A DNA stretch of 42,759 nucleotides, from positions 1-42,759 of the forward strand of contig NYTH01000012.1 of assembly GCA_002683405.1 (NCBI GenBank), written 5' to 3'. The notes under the pieces are model-generated. The model saw only the letters and a program-made list of their open reading frames with translations, ran no database searches and was not told the origin of the DNA. Shown piece after piece: positions 1 to 11,594 of this stretch. The position numbers and the translations under genes were made by a program. The number at the start of each line of letters is the position of its first letter. Position 1 is the first letter of the stretch. This stretch comes from Salinisphaeraceae bacterium (GTDB lineage Bacteria > Pseudomonadota > Gammaproteobacteria > Nevskiales > Salinisphaeraceae).

Positions 1-1
1 G

Positions 2-160
2 CCGGCAAAGCCGGCCGGCAAGAGCCGATCGAAATCCGCTGGCGCGAAGACGGGCAAGTCGGCAGCCGCGGCGTCAAAGAAAGGCGCAAAGTCGTCGGCG
101 ACCGCGGCCAAACCGGCCAAACCGCGCGGCTCCGGGAAGAAATCCTCTCGCAAGAGCTGA
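2..160 (+). CDS. C-terminal end of a Lys/Ala/Ser-rich protein (partial)
   Basis: The reading frame enters from the left edge and stops with TGA at 158-160. All 52 visible residues are a low-complexity basic tail made of Lys, Ala, Ser, Gly and Pro with repeated AAKPAK-like and KSxxKK-like blocks and almost no acidic residues. Such tails resemble eukaryotic histone H1 C-termini and occur on several bacterial DNA-binding proteins. What the folded part is cannot be told because it lies outside the window. The next gene starts 4 bases downstream and carries a similar tail, so the two may be co-transcribed. DNA or polyanion binding is an inference from composition only. Confidence 0.6.
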   Translation, partial: PAKPAGKSRSKSAGAKTGKSAAAASKKGAKSSATAAKPAKPRGSGKKSSRKS

Positions 161-164
161 GGCG

Positions 165-626
165 ATGGATTCGCACGCGCCGGAGTGGACAGTCTGGAAC
201 ACCCGCCAGCAGGCTCGCGTCTGGGAGTGGTTGGCGCTGAGTGTCGACGTCGATCCGCGCTATCTGGGCGTCAGCCATTTTCTGGCGTTGCGGCCCTCCG
301 AAAGCGGCATCGACTGGCGGCGGGAAGGCGACCCCGAATGGCTGCAGGAGATGGCCCGACGCTATCGATCGCTCGTCAGCAGCGCGGAGACGCAGGGGCA
401 GGCCGTTTCGCTGGAAGAAGAAATGTCCGCCACGCAGTTTCTGCCGTGGATTGTCGCGAAAAAATGCCGCTTGCCCGAGGCGCTGCGCGACCGGGCCCGA
501 CAAATTGATGCCCCGACGGCCGCCGCGCCGCCGCGCAAGACAAAACGCGCGCCGAAGGCCAAGAGTGCCTCTGGAAAAAAAGGTGCCTCAAAGAGCAAGG
601 CCGCCGCGGGGAAGAAGAAAGGCTGA
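165..626 (+). CDS. Hypothetical protein with H1-like basic C-terminal tail
   Basis: The product is 153 aa. Residues 1 to about 115 look folded: a Trp-rich start (WTVWNTRQQARVWEWLAL), a DPRYLG segment, and a later LPWIVAKKCRLPEALRD block. This spacing resembles small proteobacterial proteins in which a W-x-x-x-x-A-x-x-L segment is followed by a GIDP-like turn and a C-terminal WA...LPxxL helix, but I cannot name a family. Residues about 118-153 are a Lys/Ala/Ser/Gly tail (KTKRAPKAKSAS, KKGASKSKAAAGKKKG) much like that of the preceding gene. The start lies 4 bases after the previous stop with only a weak, close GAGG upstream. Function unknown; the tail suggests nucleic acid contact. Confidence 0.7.
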   Translation: MDSHAPEWTVWNTRQQARVWEWLALSVDVDPRYLGVSHFLALRPSESGIDWRREGDPEWLQEMARRYRSLVSSAETQGQAVSLEEEMSATQFLPWIVAKKCRLPEALRDRARQIDAPTAAAPPRKTKRAPKAKSASGKKGASKSKAAAGKKKG

Positions 627-644
627 CGCGCCGTCGGCTGGCGA

Positions 645-672
645 CCCGGCCGGTCTGACGACATCGGCCGGG
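645..672. terminator. Inverted repeat between convergent genes
   Basis: A perfect 8-bp stem, CCCGGCCG at 645-652 and CGGCCGGG at 665-672, encloses a 12-base loop in the 72-bp gap between the convergent 153-aa gene and ilvB. There is no T-tract on either side, so it may act as a roadblock or RNA 3'-end structure rather than a classical intrinsic terminator. Confidence 0.35.
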
Positions 673-698
673 CCGCCTGGAGGCCACTACCCGTCACG

Positions 699-2543
699 CT
701 AGAACGCCTCGGAGGGTCCCGCTTCCTGGGCGCCGCCGGGCTGCGCGTCGTTGCGGCTGGGGATATGGTCGCCCGTAATCATCTCGCCGTAGCTCATGCC
801 CGGTCCCACCATCGGGTACACGCCGGCATCGGGGTCGATGATGACTTCCAGAAACGCCGGCCCCGGGTACTCCACGAACGCCTTGATGACGGCGGGCAGA
901 TCGTCCTTGTTGTCCAGACGCTGCGCGAACTCGAAGCCGTCCGCCTGCGCGGCCTTCACGAAGTCCTTTTTGTGCAGCGACTTGTCGGACGCGGACAGGC
1001 GGCCCTTGAAAAAGAGCTTCTGCCACTGCTTGACCATGCCGTCGCCAAAGTTGTTCAGCACGACCACTTTGACCGGCAGATCGTAGGTGGTGGCCGTCTC
1101 CAGTTCGCCAATATTCATGCGGATGGACGCATCGCCATCGATGTCTATGACCATGCGGTCGCGGCAGGCAAACTGCGCGCCGATGGCGGCCGGCAGGCCG
1201 AAGCCCATGGTGCCCATCGAGCCGGAGGTCAGCCAGAGCCGCGGATGCTTGAAATCGAAGTACTGGGCGGCCCACATCTGGTGCTGGCCCACCCCCGTGG
1301 CGATAATCGCTTCGCCTGCCGTGATGCGGTTGATTTCCTCGATGACGGCATAGGGCTGGATCAGCGGCGACTCGCGATCATAGTTCATCGCATAGTCGCG
1401 CTTGAGCGCCTGGATCTGGCCGTGCCACTCGGAAAAATCCTTGTGGAAGCCCTCGGCCCGGCCGTATTCCAGCAGCCGCCGCAGGCTGTCGGCCAGCAGC
1501 CCGACGTGGTGCCAGTCGACAGCCTTCACCTTGTTGATCTCGGAGGCGTCGACGTCAAAGTGCGCAATGGCCCTGGCGTTGGGCGCGAAGGCCGCAGGGA
1601 CGCCGGCCACGCGATCGTCAAAGCGTGACCCCATGGCGATCAGCAGGTCGCAGTCCTCCACGGCGTAGTTGGCAAAGGCCGTGCCGTGCATGCCGAGCAT
1701 GTGCAGCGACAGGGCGTCCGTGGTGTCGAAGGCGCCGATGCCCATCAGCGTGGTGACCACCGGTATGCCGAAGGCCTGCGCCAGTTGCCGCATGTCGTGT
1801 GCGGCATCGGCATTGATCACGCCCCCGCCAGCATAGATAAGCGGACGCTCGGCACTGGCCAGCAGCTCGAAAAAGCGGCGGCATTCATCCTCGTCAATGC
1901 GGTTGTCGAGCAGGCTGTGCATGCGCTGGCGGTAGCCGGGTACGGGCAGCAGACCGGCGCCGGCGAACTCGCCCTGCCAGTTCTGTACATCCTTGGGCAC
2001 ATCGATGACCACCGGCCCCGGCCGGCCGGAGCGGGCGATTTCGAAGGCCGTGCGCACGGTGGCCTCCAGTCTGGCGGGGTCGGTGACCAGAAAGACGTGC
2101 TTGGCCGCGGCGCTCATGATGTTGGACACCGGCGCCTCCTGAAAGGCGTCGGTGCCGATGGCGGCCGTGGCCACCTGGCCGCAGATCAGCACCATGGGCA
2201 CCGAGTCGGCCATGCTGTCGCGCACCGGCGTGACGCAGTTCGTCGCGCCCGGACCTGACGTCACCATGGCCACGCCCACCTTGCCCGAGGCCCGGGCATA
2301 GCCGGCGGCCATGAAGCCTGCGCCCTGCTCATTGGCCGGCACGATCAGCGGCATGCGGTCGTGATGTTCGGCGTTGAAGCGGAAAATGGCGTCGTAGGTG
2401 GGCAGGATGGCGCCACCGGAGTAGCCGAATACGGTATCTACACCTTCATCGGCCAGAACCTGGACAATGATATCCGCGCCGCTCATCGGGCGGCCCGCGA
2501 GCGGATGCTTGGGGGAGTCGTGGCTTCTTGCCTGCGCCATCAT
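699..2543 (-). CDS. ilvB: Acetolactate synthase, large (catalytic) subunit
   Basis: This thiamine-diphosphate enzyme condenses two pyruvates to acetolactate, or pyruvate with 2-oxobutyrate, the first common step of Val/Leu/Ile synthesis. The 614-aa product has the N-terminal PYR domain with the catalytic Glu in PANEQ (about residue 72), VTSGPGATN (95-102), a DAFQEAPV loop (132-139), a central FAD-type domain, and the C-terminal ThDP/Mg motif around residues 469-498 (GDASIRMN ... NN) followed by MVKQWQ. The first ATG has AGAGGG 9 bases upstream; a second ATG follows directly. The gene is divergent from ilvH instead of preceding it, which is unusual. The N-terminal half (FGYSGGAILPTYDAI, ANEQGAGFMAAGYARA) differs from the E. 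coli IlvI pattern, which suggests another AHAS subfamily. Confidence 0.95.
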   Translation of the reverse strand: MMAQARSHDSPKHPLAGRPMSGADIIVQVLADEGVDTVFGYSGGAILPTYDAIFRFNAEHHDRMPLIVPANEQGAGFMAAGYARASGKVGVAMVTSGPGATNCVTPVRDSMADSVPMVLICGQVATAAIGTDAFQEAPVSNIMSAAAKHVFLVTDPARLEATVRTAFEIARSGRPGPVVIDVPKDVQNWQGEFAGAGLLPVPGYRQRMHSLLDNRIDEDECRRFFELLASAERPLIYAGGGVINADAAHDMRQLAQAFGIPVVTTLMGIGAFDTTDALSLHMLGMHGTAFANYAVEDCDLLIAMGSRFDDRVAGVPAAFAPNARAIAHFDVDASEINKVKAVDWHHVGLLADSLRRLLEYGRAEGFHKDFSEWHGQIQALKRDYAMNYDRESPLIQPYAVIEEINRITAGEAIIATGVGQHQMWAAQYFDFKHPRLWLTSGSMGTMGFGLPAAIGAQFACRDRMVIDIDGDASIRMNIGELETATTYDLPVKVVVLNNFGDGMVKQWQKLFFKGRLSASDKSLHKKDFVKAAQADGFEFAQRLDNKDDLPAVIKAFVEYPGPAFLEVIIDPDAGVYPMVGPGMSYGEMITGDHIPSRNDAQPGGAQEAGPSEAF

Positions 2544-2713
2544 GGCCTTGAACCCTCTTTGTCTGGAGGCTGACGTGTTTACAGCAGGAGTGAACCGCCC
2601 AGTCTAGCCGAAGACGGGCTTTTCAGGGTAGCGCAGGGCCGGAAATCGAGACGGTCCGCCTCGAGAGTGAATCCGGCGAGGGCGCCGCGCGCGTAATTGC
2701 TGCACTGCGGTAG

Positions 2714-2742
2714 TTGATTTTCGCCAAGGAGCGGATTAGGGT
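2714..2742 (+). promoter_or_regulatory. Possible promoter of ilvH-ilvC
   Basis: TTGATT (2714-2719) and TAGGGT (2737-2742) are separated by 17 bases in the divergent ilvB/ilvH gap. The -35 element is fair and the -10 element poor. I found no branched-chain-rich leader peptide in this gap on either strand. Confidence 0.25.
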
Positions 2743-2793
2743 GCGCGCTACTTTTTTCCCGGGGCCATGGGCGCCGGCACGCTGAATCGGCCG

Positions 2794-4385
<1,592 letters not shown>

Positions 4386-4410
4386 TGCGTGTCTGTACTC
4401 ATCCGGGCGG

Positions 4411-4443
4411 CCGGCGGGGGCATTATTAGCGCCCCGACCGGCA
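4411..4443 (+). other. Stem-loop between ilvC and the psd-like gene
   Basis: GCCGG (4411-4415) pairs with CCGGC (4439-4443), and inside it GGGG (4417-4420) with CCCC (4433-4436) plus two further pairs, closing a 7-base ATTATTA loop. No U-tract follows, so it is more likely a transcript-stabilising or processing element that separates ilvC expression from the phospholipid genes than a terminator. Confidence 0.4.
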
Positions 4444-4480
4444 CAACCGAACCGCAGGCCGGCCGAGCAGGACGGGCCTG

Positions 4481-5155
4481 ATGCGCAGAGCAACCTTTCT
4501 GCACATTGCCCGCGAGGGCTGGCCGCTTACGCTGTGCGTGCTGGTTCTGGCTGCGGTCAGCCATTTCTACGTGCATCACTTCGCGGCGCTGCTGCTGCTC
4601 TTGGTCGCGAGTCTGCTGCTGCTGTTCTTTTACGAGCCAAGCCGGACCGTCCCGTCCGAGCCGCTGGCCGTGCTGGCGCCGGTGGACGGCGTGATCACGC
4701 ACTGTGAAACCGGCCCCGACCCATGGCTGGATCGCGAGTCACTGCATGTCCGCGTCAAGCTGGGCGTGCTGGGGGCCTACATGGTGCGTTCGCCGGTGGA
4801 GGGCACCGTGCTCGAGGTGCCGGCTGATGCCCGGAACAGAAACCCCGGTATCGCCTCGTGGATCAAGACCGACGAGCAGGATGACGTGGTCCTGGCGGTC
4901 TCTCGCGGCAGCCTGCTTGGCGCGTCGCCGTTGACGGTACGCTATGGCGAGCGCGTGGGGCAGGGGCGCCGCAACGGCGTGCGCCGTCTGGCGCGGGCGG
5001 TGGATATCTACATGCCGGCCAACTCGCGGCTGGAAGTCGAGCTCGGCCAGAATGTCTGCGCCGGCCGCCACGTGCTGGCCACGCTGGTGCACAAGCAGAA
5101 CGGCCAGCAAAGCCACAATGGCGAGTCGAACGGCAACGGCGGCAAGCCGGCCTGA
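4481..5155 (+). CDS. Phosphatidylserine decarboxylase-related protein, probably inactive
   Basis: The 224-aa product matches short (type II) Psd proteins along its length: IAREGWP near the N-terminus, a hydrophobic segment (about 17-50), LAPVDGVI (65-72), RSPVEG (103-108) and AVDIYMP (173-179). Psd is a pyruvoyl enzyme made by self-cleavage at a Gly-Ser pair using an Asp-His-Ser triad. Here Asp69 is kept, but the His of the family's N/D-V-H-x-x-R-x-P motif aligns with Tyr100, and the Gly-Ser pair of RFGSRVDVYLP aligns with Ala171-Arg172. Both losses should prevent cleavage and decarboxylation. The C-terminus (about 205-224) is an extra Asn/Gly/Gln tail. It sits where active psd is found in the ilvC-psd-pssA-leuA order. 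The role is unknown; a membrane-bound pseudoenzyme that binds phosphatidylserine or PssA is possible. Confidence 0.75.
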   Translation: MRRATFLHIAREGWPLTLCVLVLAAVSHFYVHHFAALLLLLVASLLLLFFYEPSRTVPSEPLAVLAPVDGVITHCETGPDPWLDRESLHVRVKLGVLGAYMVRSPVEGTVLEVPADARNRNPGIASWIKTDEQDDVVLAVSRGSLLGASPLTVRYGERVGQGRRNGVRRLARAVDIYMPANSRLEVELGQNVCAGRHVLATLVHKQNGQQSHNGESNGNGGKPA

Positions 5156-5214
5156 TCCGGGGCGGTTCCGGCCGGCCCGGCCGCCATTCACTCGATTCCG
5201 ATACACTTTCGCGC

Positions 5215-6006
5215 ATGCAGAACGGCAGCGAATCCAAAGAAGAACCGGAAGACCGGCGCCAGCGGCGCGGCATCTACCTTTTGCCGAACCTGTTCACGAC
5301 GGGCACGTTGTTTGCCGGTTTCTACGCCATGATCGCCTCCACGCAGGGCCTCTACGGCACGGCCTGCGTGGCCATCTTCGCAGCCATGGTGACTGACATG
5401 CTGGACGGGCGAATTGCCCGCCTGACGAATACCCAGTCCGATTTCGGCATTCAGTACGACAGCCTGGCGGATCTGGTGGCCTTCGGGCTTGCCGCCGCGC
5501 TCACGGCCTACATGTACAGCCTTCAGAGCCTGGGCGATCTGAGTTTCGTGGCGGGCAAGATCGGCTGGCTGGCCGCCTTTTTCTACACCGCCTGCGCCGC
5601 GCTGCGGCTGGCGCGCTTCAATATCCAGCGTGGCGGGCCGTCGGAAAGCAAGGTGTTCTTCGGCCTGCCCAGTCCGGCCGCCGCGGGTCTGATTGTCGGT
5701 TTCGTTTGGACCGGCACCGATTTCGGATTTGACGGGCACACGCTCGTGGTTCCGGTGCTGCTGCTGACCATCGCCGCCGGTTCGCTGATGGTGAGCAACA
5801 TCCGCTTCCACAGCTTCAAGGATCTGAACATTTCCGGCCGCGTCCCCTTCACCTATATCCTGATTCTCGTACTGGGCTTCGTGCTGATATCGGTGGACCC
5901 TCCGCGCGTGCTGTTCCTGGGCTTTCTGGCCTACGCGTTGTCCGGACCGGGTCTGGCCCTGTGGCGTTGGCGCCAGCGGCGCCGGGCCGCTAACCAGGCC
6001 GGCTGA
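5215..6006 (+). CDS. pssA: CDP-diacylglycerol--serine O-phosphatidyltransferase (membrane type)
   Basis: It makes phosphatidylserine from CDP-diacylglycerol and serine, the first committed step to phosphatidylethanolamine. The 263-aa protein has the CDP-alcohol phosphotransferase signature D-G-x2-A-R-x8-G-x3-D-x3-D, seen from DGRIAR through G-IQY-D-SLA-D (about residues 63-85), and several membrane segments. The N-terminal 20 residues are charged and the C-terminus ends in an Arg-rich stretch. This is the integral-membrane type II enzyme, not the soluble E. coli type. It follows the psd-like gene by 59 bases. No strong Shine-Dalgarno precedes the ATG. Confidence 0.93.
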   Translation: MQNGSESKEEPEDRRQRRGIYLLPNLFTTGTLFAGFYAMIASTQGLYGTACVAIFAAMVTDMLDGRIARLTNTQSDFGIQYDSLADLVAFGLAAALTAYMYSLQSLGDLSFVAGKIGWLAAFFYTACAALRLARFNIQRGGPSESKVFFGLPSPAAAGLIVGFVWTGTDFGFDGHTLVVPVLLLTIAAGSLMVSNIRFHSFKDLNISGRVPFTYILILVLGFVLISVDPPRVLFLGFLAYALSGPGLALWRWRQRRRAANQAG

Positions 6007-6026
6007 AGGGCGTTGCCGTTCGGTGA

Positions 6027-6055
6027 TTGAATACGTTAGCCTTCCGGCCGATACT
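6027..6055 (+). promoter_or_regulatory. Probable sigma70 promoter of the leuA leader
   Basis: TTGAAT (6027-6032) and GATACT (6050-6055) are spaced by 17 bases, each matching 4 of 6 consensus positions. Initiation near 6062 would put the leader-peptide ATG about 20 bases into the transcript, a typical attenuator layout. The 6007-6335 gap also holds the leader peptide and hairpins listed separately. Confidence 0.5.
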
Positions 6056-6082
6056 ACATCTGTCAGTCACGTTAATCGTTTG

Positions 6083-6196
6083 ATGAATCACGCCGCCCAC
6101 AGCCCGAATGCTGCATCTGCCGCGCACTGCACCGGCGGCCGGCTGTCGTGGGTTGGTCCGCGCCTGCCCCTCGCGCTGCTTCGACTTCTGCCGTAA
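6083..6196 (+). CDS. Leucine-rich leader peptide of leuA (putative attenuator)
   Basis: A 37-codon reading frame starts at ATG 6083 and stops with TAA at 6194-6196. The first 20 residues are unremarkable (MNHAAHSPNAAS...), but the last part reads RLPLALLRLLP: six Leu in the last eleven codons (CTG, CTC, CTG, CTT, CTT, CTG). It lies about 20 bases downstream of a promoter-like sequence and 140 bases before leuA, the gene for the first leucine-specific enzyme. This is the pattern of amino-acid attenuation, in which ribosome stalling at Leu codons during leucine shortage changes the downstream RNA fold. The weak point is the lack of a clear Shine-Dalgarno. Function is inferred from position and composition. 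Confidence 0.6.
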   Translation: MNHAAHSPNAASAAHCTGGRLSWVGPRLPLALLRLLP

Positions 6197-6218
6197 GGCA
6201 GATACGCAAGCACGGCCC

Positions 6219-6245
6219 GGCGGAGCCGAAAACCGCCCGACTTTT
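6219..6245 (+). terminator. Candidate attenuator terminator upstream of leuA
   Basis: GGCGG (6219-6223) can pair with CCGCC (6233-6237) over a 9-base loop, followed by CGACTTTT. An overlapping competitor, CGGC (6213-6216) with GCCG (6225-6228), uses part of the same stem, as expected of alternative folds. The stem is short, so the call is tentative. Confidence 0.35.
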
Positions 6246-6276
6246 CCATTATTCTGATCGCGTCGATCGCGCCGGG

Positions 6277-6296
6277 ACCCTTGCCGTGTCAAGGGT
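6277..6296 (+). other. Hairpin in the leuA leader
   Basis: A perfect 7-bp inverted repeat, ACCCTTG (6277-6283) and CAAGGGT (6290-6296), with a 6-base loop lies 40 bases upstream of the leuA ATG. It could be part of the leader RNA fold or a protein-binding site. TACAAT follows at 6297-6302 but has no good -35 partner. Confidence 0.35.
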
Positions 6297-6311
6297 TACA
6301 ATGGCGTATAG

Positions 6312-8956
<2,645 letters not shown>

Positions 8957-8999
8957 GGCGGCACTCGCGCTCGCCGGTCCGGCCGGTTAGGCTAGTGTG

Positions 9000-9782
9000 A
9001 TGGACCCCGCGAGTCGTACCTACTACCTGCAGCAGATTGGTCTGACGGCGTGGCGGCAACGCCACTTCGACAGGCCATCAAAACTGGCCGAACCGTCGCC
9101 ACCGGCTCGGCCCGACTCGACCGTTACGCCGGCGGTTCCGGAGCCGGAACGCGCCGCGGCCGACGTCTCCGGGCCGGAGCAATCGGCGGCTCGACCGATC
9201 GACACCGCAACCACGAGCCCGGTGGCGCAGATGGACTGGGCGGCGCTGGAAGCCTGGCTGGCGGAGCAGGATCATCGCGGCGCCAGCCGGCCCGTGTTTG
9301 GCGCGGGTGCGCGGGATGCGAGCCTGCTGGTCATTGGTGAGGCCCCCGGCGCCGAAGAGGACCGCAGGGGCGAGCCGTTCGTGGGTCGCGCCGGGCAACT
9401 TCTGGACCGCATGCTGGCGGCGATTAGCCACAGTCGCGCCGACAACACCTACATTGCCAACATCTGCAAGTTCCGGCCGCCGGGCAATCGCGATCCCAAG
9501 GCAGACGAGATTGCCGCTGACCGGCCGGTGCTCGAGCGCCAGATCGAGCTACTGCGTCCGCGCGCCATTCTCGCGCTGGGCCGCGTCGCGGCGCAGACGC
9601 TGCTAGACAGCCGTGAGCCGCTGGGCAAGTTGCGCGGGCGCTGGCTGCAATACCCGGGGACCGATATTCCGCTGCTCATTTCCTACCACCCGGCCTATCT
9701 GCTGCGCAGCCCGCAACAGAAGAGCCTGGCCTGGGACGATTTGCGCCAGATGCACCGGTATCTGAAGGCAGGACCGCCATGA
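9000..9782 (+). CDS. HolD-like N-terminus fused to Fe-S-less family 4 uracil-DNA glycosylase domain
   Basis: The 260-aa protein has three parts. Residues 6-23 read [18 protein letters not shown] and match from memory the N-terminus of E. coli DNA polymerase III psi (HolD: RRDWQLQQLGITQWSLRR), the segment that binds the clamp-loader collar; Trp18 matches psi Trp17. Residues about 24-78 are a Pro/Ala-rich linker. Residues about 80-258 are a UDG family 4-like domain with GEAPGAEED (113-121), [15 protein letters not shown] and HPAYLL (230-235). All four usual Fe-S cysteines are gone: no CxxC before the domain, KFRPP (Phe158) for KCRPP, and Asp174 where the last Cys should be. Only Cys156 remains. 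It overlaps rimI by ATGA; in E. coli holD also precedes rimI. A clamp-loader psi role is inferred. A GTG at 8997 would add one residue. Confidence 0.75.
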   Translation: MDPASRTYYLQQIGLTAWRQRHFDRPSKLAEPSPPARPDSTVTPAVPEPERAAADVSGPEQSAARPIDTATTSPVAQMDWAALEAWLAEQDHRGASRPVFGAGARDASLLVIGEAPGAEEDRRGEPFVGRAGQLLDRMLAAISHSRADNTYIANICKFRPPGNRDPKADEIAADRPVLERQIELLRPRAILALGRVAAQTLLDSREPLGKLRGRWLQYPGTDIPLLISYHPAYLLRSPQQKSLAWDDLRQMHRYLKAGPP

Positions 9783-10246
9783 GCGCCAGTCCGGAAGCCG
9801 CCTTTCAGGTGCGTCGGCTGGTCACCGAGGATGTGCCTGCGGTCCTGGAGATCGAGCGGCAGTCCTACCAGTATCCCTGGAGCGAGGGCATTTTTCGCGA
9901 CTGCCTTCGGGTGGGCTATCGCTGCTTTGTGGCGACCGATCTCTACGGCCACGTGCGCGGCTATTCACTGCTCTCGGTGGCCGTGGGTGAGGCGCATATC
10001 CTGAACCTGTGTGTTCACCCGGATTATCGGCGTCTGAGCATTGCCCGCCTTTTGCTGGATCAGCTCGTGCGGCAGGCGGTCAGCGAGAATGCCGAATCGG
10101 TCATGCTGGAGGTCCGGCCGTCGAACAAGGGAGCGATCAGGCTCTACGAGGGCTATGGCTTCAAGCGTATCGGGCGGCGCAAGAATTACTATCCGGCCGC
10201 CAGCGGCCGGGAAGATGCGCTCCTGCTCGCCTACTTCCTGCACTGA
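9779..10246 (+). CDS. rimI: Ribosomal protein S18-alanine N-acetyltransferase
   Basis: This GNAT-fold enzyme transfers an acetyl group to the N-terminal Ala of S18. The 155-aa length is normal. The diagnostic C-terminal half is present: MLEVRPSNKGAIRLYEGYGF, then RRKNYYP and GREDALL. The acetyl-CoA pyrophosphate loop is unusual: the family's R/Q-x-x-G-x-G/A reads RRLSIA here (near residue 84), with Ser and Ala for the two small Gly positions, which is tolerable but uncommon. It overlaps the upstream HolD-like gene by 4 bases and the MFS gene starts 2 bases after its stop, so all three form an operon. Confidence 0.9.
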   Translation: MSASPEAAFQVRRLVTEDVPAVLEIERQSYQYPWSEGIFRDCLRVGYRCFVATDLYGHVRGYSLLSVAVGEAHILNLCVHPDYRRLSIARLLLDQLVRQAVSENAESVMLEVRPSNKGAIRLYEGYGFKRIGRRKNYYPAASGREDALLLAYFLH

Positions 10247-10248
10247 TC

Positions 10249-11511
10249 ATGACAAGCGAAAAGCGCGGCCCGGTGTGGTACTGGGCATTCTACGACTGGG
10301 CGAATTCGGCCTTTGCAACCACGGTCATCGCCGGCTTCTTTCCGATCTTCTTCAAGCAGTACTGGAGCGAGGGCGTGCCGGCCACTCAGAGCACGCTGCA
10401 TCTCGGGTTGGGCAGTGCCCTGGCCAGCGCGGTCGTGCTGGTGCTCGCGCCCATCATGGGCGCCATGGCCGATCGGGGCGGTCGCAAGAAGCGCTATCTG
10501 CTGCTGTTCACGCTGCTCGGTGTGCTGTGTACCGCCGGGTTCTTCTGGACAGGGCAGGGGGAATGGCCACTGGCGATCGGTCTGTTCGTGCTGGCATCCA
10601 TCGGCTTTTTCGGCGGGTTGACTTTCTACGACAGCCTCATCACGAACGTCAGCCGTCCGCACGATTACGATCGTGTCTCCGCCCTGGGGTACGGGCTGGG
10701 CTATCTGGGCGGGGGCGTGTTGCTGGCGGTCAACGTGGCGATGACCCTCAAGCCGGAGTGGTTCGGGCTGGCCGGCAAGGCCGAGGCCATTCGCTGGTCC
10801 TTCCTGTGTGTTGCCCTGTGGTGGCTGCTGTTCTCGCTGCCCCTGTTTCTCGGCGTTCGTGAGCCGCGCCAGCCCGACGCGCCGGGATGGCGGAAGGCTG
10901 CCGGGGGCGCCGTGCGCGAACTCGGGCGCACGTTTGCCGATATCCGTGCCCGTCGCGCCGTGTTCGTCTTCCTGCTCGCCTACTGGCTGTATATCGACGG
11001 CGTGCACACGATCATCCGGATGGCGGTGGATTTCGGGCTGTCGCTCGGTTTTGCCGACACGAGCCTGATCACCGCGCTGCTGCTGGTGCAGTTCATCGGG
11101 TTTCCCGCCGCGGTGGCCTTTGGCTATCTCGGGGCCTGGTGGGGGACCAAGCGGGCAATCTACCTGGGCCTGATGGTATATGCCGGCGTCACCGCCTGGG
11201 GCTATTTTCTGCAGCACGAATGGCAGTTCTACTGCATGGCAGCCGTCATCGGCCTGGTGCAGGGCGGAGTACAGTCCCTGTCCCGCTCCTATTTCGCGCG
11301 GCTCATCCCCGAGGGCAAATCAGGCGAGTTCTTCGGGTTCTACAACATGATGGGTAAGTTCGCCGCCATCATCGGGCCGTTACTGGTGGGCTGGACCGCT
11401 GCGCTGACCGGCGATGCGCGGCTGTCGATCCTGTCCGTTCTGGTGCTGTTTCTCGCGGGCGGTCTGCTGTTGACTCGGGTTCAGCCCTCTGCGGACCCGG
11501 CGAACGGCTGA
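10249..11511 (+). CDS. MFS transporter, UMF1 (Atg22-like) family
   Basis: The 420-aa polytopic membrane protein begins WYWAFYDWANSAFATTVIAGFFPIFF, the hallmark of the UMF1/VacB-like family related to the yeast vacuolar Atg22 amino acid exporter. A loop motif GAMADRGGRKKR after the second to third segments is MFS-like, and the second half repeats the pattern (GYLGAWWGTKR). About 12 membrane segments can be counted. The substrate is not known for bacterial members. It follows rimI by 2 bases. Confidence 0.85.
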   Translation: MTSEKRGPVWYWAFYDWANSAFATTVIAGFFPIFFKQYWSEGVPATQSTLHLGLGSALASAVVLVLAPIMGAMADRGGRKKRYLLLFTLLGVLCTAGFFWTGQGEWPLAIGLFVLASIGFFGGLTFYDSLITNVSRPHDYDRVSALGYGLGYLGGGVLLAVNVAMTLKPEWFGLAGKAEAIRWSFLCVALWWLLFSLPLFLGVREPRQPDAPGWRKAAGGAVRELGRTFADIRARRAVFVFLLAYWLYIDGVHTIIRMAVDFGLSLGFADTSLITALLLVQFIGFPAAVAFGYLGAWWGTKRAIYLGLMVYAGVTAWGYFLQHEWQFYCMAAVIGLVQGGVQSLSRSYFARLIPEGKSGEFFGFYNMMGKFAAIIGPLLVGWTAALTGDARLSILSVLVLFLAGGLLLTRVQPSADPANG

Positions 11512-11594
11512 TGGACCGACTCATGGAGGCATTTAGATTCTTGACGAATGATATGGCGTGTCGGATTCGTTGGTCTGGGCACACGGCACGCTAG

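Noticed and set aside
2544-2793. Possible ilv attenuator leader peptide in the ilvB/ilvH gap
   Set aside because: I looked for short ORFs rich in Ile, Val or Leu on both strands and found none.
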